Position numbers and translations under genes: made by a program | The notes under the pieces: model-generated | Databases searched by the model: none | What the model was told of the DNA's origin: nothing | The model's input: the letters and a program-made list of their open reading frames with translations, nothing else | Part shown: positions 44,615 to 54,299 of the stretch, one piece after another | How the letters are laid out: each line of letters starts with the position of its first letter | How positions within the stretch are numbered: position 1 is the first letter of the stretch | NCBI RefSeq assembly: GCF_014696615.1 | Contig: NZ_JACJQJ010000017.1 | Coordinates: forward strand, 78,752-142,751 | Reading direction: 5' to 3' | DNA length: 64,000 nt | Source of the DNA: Nostoc linckia FACHB-104 | Lineage (GTDB): Bacteria; Cyanobacteriota; Cyanobacteriia; Cyanobacteriales; Nostocaceae

Positions 44615-45841
44615 TTAAGGATCTACCCAACGCCCATCGGATTTGATGAGGTTAATTAATTCCTCTACTCCTTTATCTTCTGGGACTTTTTTGATTTCCT
44701 CTCTGCCACGATATAAAGAAATATAACCAGGAGTCTTGCCTACATAGCCATAGTCTGCATCTGCCATTTCGCCAGGGCCGTTGACAATACAACCCATAAC
44801 TGCGATGTCTAGGCCTGTTAAGTGTTTGGTTGCTTCTCGAACTTTGTGCAGGACTTCTTCCAAGTTAAATAAGGTACGTCCACAGGAAGGGCAGGCTACG
44901 TACTCTACCATAGTTTTTCGCAACCCCAAGGCTTGCAGAATGCTATAGCAGACGGGAATTTCCTTTTCGGGTGATTCTGTGAGTGAAACTCGAATTGTAT
45001 CGCCAATGCCATCAGCTAGTAATGTAGCAATACCTGCGGTAGACTTGATTCGTCCGTATTCGCCATCTCCAGCTTCTGTGACACCTAAATGTAAGGGATA
45101 ATCCATACCTAGCTCATCCATGCGTTTGGCCATGAGACGATAGGCAGCTACCATGACTGGTACGCGTGAAGCCTTCATGGAAATTACCAAATTGTGGAAG
45201 TTGAGAGATTCACAAATGCGAATGAATTCTAAAGCTGATTCCACCATTCCCTCTGGAGTATCGCCATAGGTAAATAACATCCTCTCAGCGAGAGAACCAT
45301 GATTTACCCCAATTCGCATAGCCTTACCTTGATCTCTCAAAGAGACTACCAAAGGTTCTAGGGTTTCGCGAATTTTTTCGCCAATTTCATCAAACTCTGC
45401 TTGTGTGTATTCACCTCTATTAGTATTTGGCTTTTCAAACACATACAACCCCGGATTAATCCGTACTTTTTCGATGTGCTTGGCAACTTCCAAAGCGATT
45501 TTCATACCGTTGTGATGTACATCAGCAACTATGGGTACGTCTCGGTATGTTTTAATGAGTTTTTGCTTAATTTCCGCTAAAGCTTTGGCATGAGCCATAC
45601 TAGGCACAGTAACGCGGACAATTTCGCAACCAATTTCGTGCAAACGACGAATAGCTGCTACGGAACCATCGATATCTAGGGTATCTTCATTGATCATCGA
45701 CTGTACTACCACAGGGTAGCCACCCCCAACGATGACATCTCCCACTTTTACTGGACGAGTTTTACGCCGCTTAATTGTGGTATCAAAGTTAGGTTCACTA
45801 GATGTGGTGTTTACAGTTGTAACTGTTGGCAGAGTTTGCAT
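44615..45841 (-). CDS. ispG: (E)-4-hydroxy-3-methylbut-2-enyl-diphosphate synthase
   Basis: IspG (GcpE) converts methylerythritol cyclodiphosphate to HMBPP in the MEP isoprenoid pathway, using a 4Fe-4S cluster and, in cyanobacteria, ferredoxin. The chosen ATG at 45841 ([11 protein letters not shown]) gives 408 residues, the family's usual length; a TTG at 45886 would add 15 residues and lacks support. Cluster Cys are in [14 protein letters not shown] and in [10 protein letters not shown]. The TIM-barrel and the C-terminal domain are complete. ispD at 51.5 kb belongs to the same pathway but is not linked. Confidence 0.95.
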   Translation of the reverse strand: MQTLPTVTTVNTTSSEPNFDTTIKRRKTRPVKVGDVIVGGGYPVVVQSMINEDTLDIDGSVAAIRRLHEIGCEIVRVTVPSMAHAKALAEIKQKLIKTYRDVPIVADVHHNGMKIALEVAKHIEKVRINPGLYVFEKPNTNRGEYTQAEFDEIGEKIRETLEPLVVSLRDQGKAMRIGVNHGSLAERMLFTYGDTPEGMVESALEFIRICESLNFHNLVISMKASRVPVMVAAYRLMAKRMDELGMDYPLHLGVTEAGDGEYGRIKSTAGIATLLADGIGDTIRVSLTESPEKEIPVCYSILQALGLRKTMVEYVACPSCGRTLFNLEEVLHKVREATKHLTGLDIAVMGCIVNGPGEMADADYGYVGKTPGYISLYRGREEIKKVPEDKGVEELINLIKSDGRWVDP

Positions 45842-45886
45842 AACCTCATTAGGTAAATTTGCTGTAGCGAAAATATCAAATTTCAA

Positions 45887-46319
45887 AATCTCTGTTTCTC
45901 AGATTGCCACAGCTGGGGCGCTTTTGGTCAATTAGGGTGCAAAAAAAAAAGAATGTGAGATAGGGGAAGAAATAAAGAAGATTTATCGATTTTTGTTGCT
46001 CGCGAAAATAGCCTATTTACCAGGCTTTGACCTTCGATAGTAGTTAGTTTATTACTGAGTTATAAATAATATCATTAATGCCAATTATTTTATCAAATTA
46101 GCTTTCATAGTTTTTATTTATGAGATGCATCAAGAAGCAGCTTTAATTACCAGGGTATTTTACGAGTATATAATTAACTAATTCCCCACCTGAGGATGAA
46201 ATCAATTCACAGATTATGCATTAAGAGTTTAAATATCAACATCTATCTCATTTAATATAGATTCATCATATTCTGAGAGAAATCAACTATCTCCTCCGCA
46301 TTTTCGTTTTTATATTGAA
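45887..46319. other. intergenic region, AT-rich
   Basis: Without gene-like frame; a run of A (45942-45951) lies near ispG's upstream end. The pentapeptide-repeat relic follows at 46320. Confidence 0.45.
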
Positions 46320-46487
46320 TCATCTCTGCAACTTTATTTTTTGCATTGTGGCATTAAAGAACATAGCATCAACCAGATATCTACATTGCAAATAAGTATC
46401 ACGTAAGTCTGTGTTAGATAGATTACACTTTCTCAAATTTGTGCCTCTTAAGTTACTATCCTTTAAATTACTATCACTTAAATTCAC
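46320..46487 (-). pseudogene. fragment of a pentapeptide-repeat protein
   Basis: A 55-codon frame from GTG 46487 reads NLSDSNLKDSNLRG, TNLRKCNLSNTDLRDTYLQ and on, that is, several A(D/N)LXX pentapeptide repeats in the normal register, then MFFNATMQKIK before a TGA. Full-length members have 100-500 residues and a start with RBS, so this is a truncated relic. Upstream in frame a TAG lies close by. A very short functional gene cannot be ruled out. Confidence 0.55.
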
Positions 46488-46666
46488 ACTCTTTATAATA
46501 CAAATATACTATTAAGACTATCCACTAAAAAAATGAAACGCGATCGCTCCTGGTTAAGGTGATGACAATCGTCCACTGCTGAATTGCTATAAGTCGGCTA
46601 AGCTAAGGGAATTACACAGGCGATCGCTCTCAAAAATTATTACATTAAATTTCATCCAGTCTCAGT

Positions 46667-47704
46667 ATGAATACCCAAAGCACAACCCAACTGCCAATAC
46701 CTCCATACTTTCAACCTGAAAGAGTGGGCGAAGTTTGGCGTGTACCCTATCAAGAACGGGCAACACAGGCTGAAGCATGGGCAAAACAACATAATATCCA
46801 GCCAGCTGCTTCAGATAAGCGTCATGTTTGCCTACTATTAATTGATGTGCAAAATACCTTCTGTATCCCAGACTTTGAATTATTTGTAGGCGGAAAATCT
46901 GGGATGGGAGCAGTAGAAGATAATCAGCGATTATGTGAATTTATTTATCGGAACTTAGGAGCAATTACTACAATTACTCCTACCTTAGATACACATACAG
47001 CTACACAAATTTTTCATCCAATTTTTTGGATAAATTCTGCTGGAGAACACCCCATACCAGCAGCAACAAACATTACCCTCGAAGATGTAGAACAAGGTAT
47101 TTGGAAAGTTAACCCCGCAGTTGCTCACAGCATTACTAAAGGTAATTATGAATTATTAGAAAAACACGCTTACCACTATGTCAAACAGCTCAGTCAAGAT
47201 GGGAAATATCCTCTCACTGTTTGGCCGTATCATTCAATGTTGGGTGGGATTGGTTATGCTTTAGTTTCTGCCGTAGAAGAAGCAATTTTTTTCCATTGCA
47301 TTGCACGTCAGAATCAAACACAATTTGAAATTAAAGGTGAGAATCCGTTAACCGAGAATTATTCTATTTTACGTCCAGAAGTGTTAATAGGGTTTGATCA
47401 AAATCCACTCGCACAAAAGAATAATAAATTAATTCAGCAACTTTTAGAATTTGATGCTGTGATTATTGGTGGTCAAGCTAAAAGTCACTGCGTTGCCTGG
47501 ACAATTGACGATTTATTAACAGAAATTAAACAGGTAGATGCTAACCTCAGTAAAAAAGTTTATCTCCTAGAAGATTGCACTTCTCCTGTTGTGGTTCCGG
47601 GGATTGTTGATTACACAGAACAAGCTGATGCCGCTTTTAGTAGGTTTGCCGCAGCAGGAATGCATATTGTTAAATCTACCGACTCGATCCAATCCTTTTT
47701 TTAA
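46667..47704 (+). CDS. isochorismatase-like cysteine hydrolase
   Basis: A 345-residue protein of the isochorismatase/nicotinamidase superfamily. The active-site Asp lies in LLLIDVQNTF (about 57-66), a Lys/charged region near GIWKVNP and the nucleophilic Cys in GGQAKSHCVAW (about 268-278). The zinc-binding DTH motif appears as TLDTHTA (about 106-112). It is longer than the about 210 residues of nicotinamidase, with an extra N-terminal 40 residues and a long insert between them, so another amide substrate is possible. Plain ATG start. It is convergent with the LysM/M23 gene. Confidence 0.85.
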   Translation: MNTQSTTQLPIPPYFQPERVGEVWRVPYQERATQAEAWAKQHNIQPAASDKRHVCLLLIDVQNTFCIPDFELFVGGKSGMGAVEDNQRLCEFIYRNLGAITTITPTLDTHTATQIFHPIFWINSAGEHPIPAATNITLEDVEQGIWKVNPAVAHSITKGNYELLEKHAYHYVKQLSQDGKYPLTVWPYHSMLGGIGYALVSAVEEAIFFHCIARQNQTQFEIKGENPLTENYSILRPEVLIGFDQNPLAQKNNKLIQQLLEFDAVIIGGQAKSHCVAWTIDDLLTEIKQVDANLSKKVYLLEDCTSPVVVPGIVDYTEQADAAFSRFAAAGMHIVKSTDSIQSFF

Positions 47705-47739
47705 TTGTAGAGGCACAGCGTAGTTACCTGTGCAAAACT

Positions 47740-48615
47740 CTATTTTTTTAAATAAGCTTTTGGATCTTGAGCTGTCCAACCGAGAGATGAGCTAGAACGT
47801 ACTTCAAAATGCAGGTGGGGTTGTTTAGCTGCTGGTTGTCCAGTCGTCCCGACAGTTCCCAGCACATCACCTTTTTTCACTTGCTGACCAGCAGTCACCT
47901 TGATACTGTCAAGATGAGCATAGCGACTTTGCAAGCCACCACTGTGATTAATAATTACCAACTTGCCATAACTACCTTGTTCCCTAGCAAAAGCGACAAC
48001 TCCAGGTGCGATCGCTTCTACGGGTGTACCAATAGCAGCTGCCAAGTCTATCCCACTGTGGAAAAAGACTTCACCAGAATTAGGATTAATTTGCCAACCA
48101 TAAGGTAATGCTACAGTTGTTGCTGCTGATAAAGGATACCCACTGAGTTGGGTAGGCTGCTTATTTGGCTGAGGAGGCGCAGCTACAACACGATTTGATG
48201 AACCATTCACCCCAGGAACAAACACAACTCTAGGGTCTTTTTGACAGCCATTGATTTCAAACATGGCATCAGCACGAACTTTGTATTTTGCTGCTACTTG
48301 TCGCCAAGTTTGACCTTGAGGCACTTCTACAACAATTCCATTGTAGGGAGGAATCTGAAGTTCACTACCAACTGTCACCGTGCTGTTTTTCACAGATGGA
48401 TTCATGATGGCGATAGTTGCTGGAATGAGGTTATAGAGTTGCGCTATACTCTCTAAGGTTTCGCCACGAGCAACTATATGGCGCTGGAAACGAGATAAAG
48501 CTGGAGTAGGACAACTCTCTACAGCAGCTTTGGCGCTTTGTGATGGGAGTAGAGATCCTAGCCCCAAAGTGCTGACCAAACTACAGATAAACACTAAACG
48601 GTAAGGACGAGTCAT
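47740..48615 (-). CDS. LysM/M23 peptidoglycan endopeptidase (NlpD-like)
   Basis: A 291-residue secreted protein. A signal peptide (ending QSAKA) is followed by two LysM domains for binding peptidoglycan (RHIVARGETLESIAQLYNLI and VEVPQGQTWRQVAAKYKV), then an M23 LytM domain with zinc ligands H and D in HSGIDLAA and HLH in QPHLHFEV. The catalytic His in YAHLD is also present, so it should be an active DD-endopeptidase or a division/cell-wall hydrolase activator. It is monocistronic. Confidence 0.93.
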   Translation of the reverse strand: MTRPYRLVFICSLVSTLGLGSLLPSQSAKAAVESCPTPALSRFQRHIVARGETLESIAQLYNLIPATIAIMNPSVKNSTVTVGSELQIPPYNGIVVEVPQGQTWRQVAAKYKVRADAMFEINGCQKDPRVVFVPGVNGSSNRVVAAPPQPNKQPTQLSGYPLSAATTVALPYGWQINPNSGEVFFHSGIDLAAAIGTPVEAIAPGVVAFAREQGSYGKLVIINHSGGLQSRYAHLDSIKVTAGQQVKKGDVLGTVGTTGQPAAKQPHLHFEVRSSSSLGWTAQDPKAYLKK

Positions 48616-48842
48616 GTCTACTAGTACAGAGAGCTTTAATTTTAAATTTTAAATTGGTATTGGTCAGTAGAAGCTGATGGGAAGCTAGTAGTTCCCTGAA
48701 AATGCTATGTAAGGCAGAAGAATTACTGAATCTTCTCCGATTTTTAATTGACTGTTATGTCAAATTGCTCTGTCCACTCGCTGTTTGCTTGACTAAACTT
48801 ATAAATTAGTAGCCGCATTGCTATATTTAGAGCGAAATTATT

Positions 48843-50051
48843 ATGAAGTTATCTTTAAAGCAACTGGCCGTCTACATATCTTTACTGGTAATTGGCGGTG
48901 GTGCAGGTTTGTTAGGTAGTCGTTATCTCTTGCCAAAGCGTTATTCTTTTCAGGAGTTAAAAAATGTTACCGTGGCTTTGCCTTCAGAATCAGTAACCCC
49001 TCCTGCTTACAGTGGGCCAATTGGCAATTCTGGTGGTGATAATGTGAATTTTATTGCTACTGCTGTACAAAAAGTTGGGCCGTCTGTGGTGCGAATTAAT
49101 GCCACCCGTAAAGTTGCAAATCCAATTTCTGATGCTTTAAAAAATCCTTTACTGCGTCGCTTTTTTGGTGAAGATGAGCAACCAATGCCTGAAGAACGAA
49201 TTGAGCGTGGTACAGGTTCAGGATTTATTTTGACAGAAAATGGTTTATTACTAACTAACGCTCATGTAGTAGCAGATACCGATACTGTACAAGTAACCCT
49301 TAAGGATGGCCGGACTTTTGAAGGAAAAGTACAGGGCGTGGATGCTGTTACAGATGTAGCTGTAGTCAAAATCAAAGCAAAAAAATTGCCTACAGTCAAG
49401 CTAGGCACTTCGCAAAATTTGATACCTGGGCAGTGGGCGATCGCAATTGGTAATCCTTTAGGTTTAGATAATACTGTCACTATTGGCATTATCAGCGCTA
49501 CCGATCGCACAAGCGCTCAAGTTGGTGTGCCAGAAAAACGTGTCAGCTTTATCCAAACTGATGCTGCAATTAATCCCGGTAATTCTGGCGGCCCTTTATT
49601 AAACGCCCAAGGTGAAGTTATTGGTGTCAACACAGCAATTCGTGCTGATGCTCAAGGTTTGGGTTTTGCCATCCCTATTGAAACCGCTGCTCGCATCGCT
49701 AACGAACTATCTACTAAAGGGCGTGTGGATCATCCTTTTTTGGGGGTAGAAATGACAGATTTGACTCCCACCAAAAAACACCAGATTAACCAAGAAAATA
49801 AACTAAATATCCAACAAGACGCTGGTGTAGTCATTAAAAGCACCCTGGAAAATTCACCAGCAAAACGAGCCGGACTGCTTCCTGGCGACGTGATTCAAAA
49901 AATCAACCGTAAGCCAGTTAAAACAGCAGCCCAAGTTCAAAGACTAGTCGAGTCTAGTTCTGTGGGAGACACGCTAGAAATTGAAGTCAACCGCGATGGT
50001 AAAAACCAGATCTTCAAAGTACAACCAGGGGCTTATCCAAAAAAGAAGTAG
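48843..50051 (+). CDS. HtrA/Deg family serine protease
   Basis: A 402-residue Deg protease of the HhoA/HhoB/HtrA group. An N-terminal hydrophobic anchor (about 6-29) would place it in the periplasm or thylakoid lumen. The trypsin-like domain has H141 (NAHVVAD), D171 (VTDVAVV) and S248 in INPGNSGGPLL, so all three catalytic residues are intact. One PDZ domain follows (about 295-395, ENSPAKRAGLLPGDVIQKI). It degrades damaged exported proteins under stress. The paralogue cannot be fixed. Start ATG at 48843. Confidence 0.94.
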   Translation: MKLSLKQLAVYISLLVIGGGAGLLGSRYLLPKRYSFQELKNVTVALPSESVTPPAYSGPIGNSGGDNVNFIATAVQKVGPSVVRINATRKVANPISDALKNPLLRRFFGEDEQPMPEERIERGTGSGFILTENGLLLTNAHVVADTDTVQVTLKDGRTFEGKVQGVDAVTDVAVVKIKAKKLPTVKLGTSQNLIPGQWAIAIGNPLGLDNTVTIGIISATDRTSAQVGVPEKRVSFIQTDAAINPGNSGGPLLNAQGEVIGVNTAIRADAQGLGFAIPIETAARIANELSTKGRVDHPFLGVEMTDLTPTKKHQINQENKLNIQQDAGVVIKSTLENSPAKRAGLLPGDVIQKINRKPVKTAAQVQRLVESSSVGDTLEIEVNRDGKNQIFKVQPGAYPKKK

Positions 50052-50164
50052 CCACAGGTAGGGGCTAAGGGCTAGAGATTAGTTACTGGAAGCTAGAAAG
50101 TTAGAGAAAAACAATTTAATCACAGATGATTCTAGCGGCTTGACTCTTGACCCTTGACTTTTAC

Positions 50165-50509
50165 TTATTGACTAGACAAATGGTCTAACTGCATCCTTTG
50201 TTCCATTTGACGCAAAAAGTAACCTGTCATCATTGCCGAGGCTAAAAGGCCTGCAAGGTTTTCCCGATCTGTTGTGATTTGCACGTTAAAATTTTCCGGG
50301 GGTAGCATTCCGACTAGCCCTTGGACGTTTTGCGAAATTATTTGTTTAATTTCGGGACTGACGGACTGGGCGACGCGGGCCATGACTTCCGGCGACTGAT
50401 GCTGTAGATATTTGAGCAACTGATTGGGATTTTCCTCAAAGTACTCGTTTAGAAGCTGGTTAGGATGTTCCTCAGAGTTGTCATTCAAAAAGTCAGGATT
50501 AAACTCCAT
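50165..50509 (-). CDS. DUF760 family protein
   Basis: A 114-residue protein matching DUF760, a family of cyanobacteria and plastids of unknown function. The N-terminus has acidic repeats (EHPNQLLNEYFEENPNQLLKYL), followed by the conserved QSPEVMARVAQSVSPEIKQIISQNVQGLVGMLP and MMTGYFLRQMEQRM. Cytoplasmic, helical. Confidence 0.9.
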   Translation of the reverse strand: MEFNPDFLNDNSEEHPNQLLNEYFEENPNQLLKYLQHQSPEVMARVAQSVSPEIKQIISQNVQGLVGMLPPENFNVQITTDRENLAGLLASAMMTGYFLRQMEQRMQLDHLSSQ

Positions 50510-50730
50510 TGGCAGTTTTTTGTAGCTTAGTTGCTGATTCTACTCTAAACCATAGTCAAAGGGTAATGCATTCCCCACGGGTATAACCTGTTGATTCTAC
50601 CCTAAGGAAGGCGGCTACCTGATTTCTAGCAGAGCAAGTCCCTGTAATAAGGATTTACAACTATTTTACGCTGAACTTTACTAGCTAGCGGTGGTTTTGA
50701 TGTTGGTAAATATTTCAGTATCAGTATCAT

Positions 50731-51273
50731 CTATTCTGCTACTGCTTCTGCTTTCAGTTCTAGATCTAACTCTAGTTGTTGTTCTTGTTGATTTGTGGCA
50801 AGTATTTGTGGAAGTTGCTCAATTTGAAAATACTGATGGAATTTTGGTGTTACTTGTAGCGAATACGAACGAGAATCACTATCTCGGCGCTTGCGAACAA
50901 AACCAAGTTCCACAAGTTCGGGAACATGTTGATATACTCCCGAACCCCGTAAGTTAATTAAGTCGCTTTGGAGTATGGGGCTATTTAGGGCGATCGCTGC
51001 TAAAGTTCGTAATGCACCTAAACCTAATTCCACGGGAATTAGTGTTTGCACTAAGTCATGAAAATCAGAGCGCAGTTGCAAACTATAACCATTGGGTGTC
51101 TCTACGACTTCTAGGGCGCTGTCTCGACGGGCATAATCGTCAATTAGTTCTATCATGCCTTCTTCAACTGTAGCGCGATCGCACGCGGCATACTCGGCGA
51201 TTTCACCGAGCGACAAGGGCTTACCCTTTAAATAGAGAATTGCTTCTATCTTAGTCGCTGTGGCTGTATTCAT
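50731..51273 (-). CDS. scpB: segregation and condensation protein B
   Basis: ScpB, 180 residues, is the winged-helix regulator of the SMC-ScpA-ScpB condensin. It has the IEAILYLKGKPLSLGEIAE start and the two winged-helix units including NSPILQSDLINLRGSGVYQHVPELVELGFVRKR. The C-terminal extension is short and acidic (QQLELDLELKAEAV). scpA is not in the window. The upstream region carries CATTAGT heptamers. Confidence 0.93.
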   Translation of the reverse strand: MNTATATKIEAILYLKGKPLSLGEIAEYAACDRATVEEGMIELIDDYARRDSALEVVETPNGYSLQLRSDFHDLVQTLIPVELGLGALRTLAAIALNSPILQSDLINLRGSGVYQHVPELVELGFVRKRRDSDSRSYSLQVTPKFHQYFQIEQLPQILATNQQEQQLELDLELKAEAVAE

Positions 51274-51316
51274 TAGTCATTAGTCATTAGTCATTAGTCA
51301 TTTAGTCATTAGTCAT
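51271..51316. repeat. CATTAGT heptamer repeats
   Basis: Six near-perfect copies of CATTAGT (one interrupted) lie just upstream of scpB and even overlap its start codon. It is a short tandem repeat of the heptamer class typical of heterocystous cyanobacteria. Confidence 0.9.
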
Positions 51317-51401
51317 CTGTATTTGACAACTGACACCTGACAAAAGACGAGTTCCAAGTGTGTGGGATAATATCATAAATAATATTATTCGTCAATGAAT
51401 A

Positions 51402-51533
51402 TTGGGCATTGGGCATTGGGCATTGGGCATTGGGTAATGGGCAATAGTAATTGCTCCTTGTTGCCTCTACTCCCTCTACTCCCTCTACTCCCCCTGCTCC
51501 CTCATCCCCAGTCCCCAGTCCCCAGTCCCCAAT
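51402..51533. repeat. heptamer short tandem repeats (TTGGGCA, CTCCCTC, CCCCAGT)
   Basis: The stretch contains TTGGGCA x4, then TACTCCCTC-like units and CCCCAGT x3, all of 7-nt or near-7-nt period. Reverse-complement types (GGGGACT, GGGGATT) occur near 52240-52270 and 63963-64000. No coding content; frames across it are artefacts. Confidence 0.88.
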
Positions 51534-51535
51534 CC

Positions 51536-52216
51536 CTATTCCCTACTTTTAAGAATAAATTCTGCGATCGCCAAATCTTGGGGAGTGGTGACTTTGAGAT
51601 TTGTTTCTTCACCTTCAACAATCCGGACTTCGATGCCACATTTTTCAAACAAAGCGGCATCGTCAGTGACTTCCCAACCTTGACGCACACCTTCGGCGTG
51701 ACACTGTTTCAACAACTTGACATCAAATCCTTGAGGAGTTTGTGCTGCCCACAATTGTCTTCGGTCAGGTGTACTTTGGATGATGCCATTCTCATCGACG
51801 ACTTTAATCGTATCTTTGACTGGGATAGCAGCAATTAACCCAGGACAGTGACGAATAGCTTCCGCACAGGCGTTGAGTAAATCTGGCGTGGCTAAACATC
51901 TCGCGCCATCATGAATTAAAACTTGCTCTGCCGCTTCTGGAAGCGCCTGTAAGCCATTGTAAACCGACTCTTGGCGGGTTGCGCCACCCGGAATTAATTC
52001 CACTGGTTTATTGAGCTTTAAGTCAGCAAGGATAGCTTTTAAGTCATCCCAGTCAGTAGGTTGGGAAATAATCCCAATCCAACTGATGCTACTAGCTGCC
52101 TCTGCAGCTTTGAGAGTCCAAGCAATAATTGGTTGCGATCGCACCGTCAAGAGGAGTTTATTACGGTCACTCCCCATTCTTCGTCCTAAACCTGCAGCTG
52201 GAATTAGTAAATACAC
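51536..52216 (-). CDS. ispD: 2-C-methyl-D-erythritol 4-phosphate cytidylyltransferase
   Basis: IspD couples MEP to CTP in the isoprenoid (MEP) pathway. The GTG at 52216 (VYLLIPAAGLGRRMG) gives 226 residues, the usual length. A longer frame back to 52312 would add 32 residues made by heptamer repeats (THPSTQSPIPN-like), and is rejected. The nucleotide-binding PAAGLGRRMGSDRNK, LIHDGARCLATPDLL and VTDDAALFEKCG are all in place. It is divergent from the GT9 gene. Confidence 0.94.
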   Translation of the reverse strand: MYLLIPAAGLGRRMGSDRNKLLLTVRSQPIIAWTLKAAEAASSISWIGIISQPTDWDDLKAILADLKLNKPVELIPGGATRQESVYNGLQALPEAAEQVLIHDGARCLATPDLLNACAEAIRHCPGLIAAIPVKDTIKVVDENGIIQSTPDRRQLWAAQTPQGFDVKLLKQCHAEGVRQGWEVTDDAALFEKCGIEVRIVEGEETNLKVTTPQDLAIAEFILKSRE

Positions 52217-52238
52217 AGAACTTCTTAAATCGTAAAGC

Positions 52239-52274
52239 TGGAGATTGGGGATCGGGGACTGGGTACTGGGATGA
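52239..52274. repeat. GGGGATC/GGGGACT short tandem repeat
   Basis: Heptamer-like block GGAGATTGGGGATCGGGGAC in the spacer upstream of ispD, of the same class as at 51402-51533. Confidence 0.7.
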
Positions 52275-52418
52275 GGGAGATGAGGAAGCAGGGAAGAAAT
52301 CCCTATTACCAATTACTGATTACCTATTACCCAATGCCTCATGCCCAATTCTCAATTCCCGATTCCCTAATACCTATATTCCCCTAAAATAGGGAGCGAG
52401 TAAGCGTAAATAAATATT

Positions 52419-53378
52419 ATGCGAGTAGTAGCCCTTGTACCTGGCGGAATTGGCAACCAAATTCTTATGTTTCCGGCTCTAGATGAACTGAAGCGCTATT
52501 ACCCAAACGCTCAGATAGATGTCGTAGTGGAACCCCGGTCAAAGGCGGCCTATCGGGTTAGCAAGTCGGTTCACGAGGTATTAACTTTTGATTTTAAAGA
52601 CCGTAACAGTTTGGCAGATTGGGGTAACTTAGTAGGCATAATTCGCGATCGCGAATACGATGTAGCCATTACAGTGGGACAAAGCTGGTTAGTGGGTCTA
52701 TTCTTGTGGTTAACGGGAATTCCTACCCGGATTGGCTACCAAGGTAAAGGTGCAGTTTTTCTCACCAATCCTTTACCTTTCAATCCCTCTGAGTATTTAG
52801 CAACGGTTTATCACGATTTACTGCAACCGTTAAAAATTCAGACACCTTGCCCAGAACTGTCCTTAAATGTGCCAAAACCAGATATTGAGTGGGCACAAAA
52901 GGAACAGAAACGCTTAGGCGTGAACGAAACAGGCTACATCTTCATTTATGGTGGCTCTAGTCTGTCAGCTTCAGCTAAAAGCCGGAATCCAATTTATCCT
53001 GTAGAAAATTGGCAGCAGATTATACAAGAATGTCAACGCAAGCAGCCAGATTTGCCTATAGTGATTTTTAAAGGCCCTGAAGATGAGCAAATAGTGCGAT
53101 CGCTTGTAGACTCCTGCCCAGATATTAAGGTGAGTTTCCCAGATAATACTGGTAAACTAGCCGCGATTATTGGCGGGGCTAGTTTGATGTTGACAACTGA
53201 CAGCGCACCTCTACAACTGAGTGTGGCAGTTCAGACTTATACTATTGCCCTGTTTGGCTCCACAGATCCAGCACAGGTGTTACCAAAAAGCGAAAAATTC
53301 TTGGTTATCAAATCCCCTACGGGCAAAATTGGCGATATTTCACCCAAAGTAGTGTTAGAGAAAATCTGGGGTAGTTAA
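52419..53378 (+). CDS. glycosyltransferase family 9 (heptosyltransferase-like)
   Basis: A 319-residue GT-B fold glycosyltransferase of the ADP-heptose:LPS heptosyltransferase family (GT9). The N-terminal LVPGGIGNQILMFPALDEL motif and the C-terminal donor-binding GGASLMLTTDSAPLQLSVAVQTYTIALFGSTDP are characteristic. It probably adds a sugar to the outer-membrane polysaccharide; cyanobacteria mostly lack heptose, so the donor may differ. ATG start. It is divergent to ispD. Confidence 0.9.
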   Translation: MRVVALVPGGIGNQILMFPALDELKRYYPNAQIDVVVEPRSKAAYRVSKSVHEVLTFDFKDRNSLADWGNLVGIIRDREYDVAITVGQSWLVGLFLWLTGIPTRIGYQGKGAVFLTNPLPFNPSEYLATVYHDLLQPLKIQTPCPELSLNVPKPDIEWAQKEQKRLGVNETGYIFIYGGSSLSASAKSRNPIYPVENWQQIIQECQRKQPDLPIVIFKGPEDEQIVRSLVDSCPDIKVSFPDNTGKLAAIIGGASLMLTTDSAPLQLSVAVQTYTIALFGSTDPAQVLPKSEKFLVIKSPTGKIGDISPKVVLEKIWGS

Positions 53379-54299
53379 ACCAGCAGTTTTCTTCGGCAAC
53401 GATGGTATATGAGATCCAATTAAGGTCATTCTGATAATCAAGAATCCCCCAAATTGAAGGCTTTTTGTTCTTTATTCACATCTTTTAGATCTTTCCCTTT
53501 GTTGGCTAATCGCTTAGGAAATTCTATTCCTAGGCGATTATCTAAAAGTATCTCAAGGTGATTGAGTGAATAGTCTTATTCCTGGTACAAAAAGGCCGAA
53601 GTATGTACCCACAAACACACTACGCGTAGCTTGCTCTCCCACAGGAGAAGGCTGAAGTATAAAATAAATAAGTGTGTATATTAAAGCCTTTGAGCGATTC
53701 GGAATGGATATTTTATTTACGCCATAATGTACTAGTACCGCAAGGCGGAATTCAAAATTCAAAATTCAAAATTAAGACAGAGTAAGCTTTTTGTTGATTT
53801 TGTAGACGCGGAGCGGCTTCCTGTAGGGTATGGTCTGTTTATTTACGCCATTCTGTACTAGGTAGCGCTAAATCTTTAAAAAATAATAAATATCAATAAT
53901 TTGCTGTTTTAAGAATATAAATTTATTTTTCTAAAAATCGTTAGTTCTCGTGAAGTTGTGGGCAAAATACAAATTGAATGATTTCAATCATCTGCATTTA
54001 ACCTCACCTTGAGCGAATGGAGATTGAGTCAATTCTTTTGCTATGAAAGAAGGTAAAAAGCAATTAGTCGTCGGGGCTGCATTTTTTACTCAGCCTCTAT
54101 TACTCATAAGGTTGTCCTCAATTCCCCATGCGTAGAAAATAAACAATAACTTTAGGCATTTTACTTTAACCAAGGAATTTGCAGTTGTATTACCAAATAA
54201 ATTAACCATTCCCTATATTTAGTGTTTCCTAGTGACCGTATTGTCTTGAGGTAGGTGCATTTTCCGTGACTTACGTTGAGTTATAAAAAGGAAAAATCA
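53379..54299. other. intergenic region with direct and dispersed repeats
   Basis: About 900 bp. TTATTTACGCCATAATGTACTAG (about 53710-53732) and TTATTTACGCCATTCTGTACTAG (about 53837-53859) are direct repeats with two mismatches. Between them lie ATTCAAAATTCAAAATTC and GTAGACGCGGAGCGGCTTCC, a motif related to others at 53623-53656 (inverted). No gene recognised. It is probably a nest of small mobile repeats. Confidence 0.55.

Noticed and set aside
52217..52312. N-terminal extension of ispD
   Set aside because: It translates heptamer repeats and precedes the conserved IspD start (VYLLIPAAG).
53553..53762. 69-codon minus-strand frame
   Set aside because: Spans dispersed repeats and has no gene-like composition.
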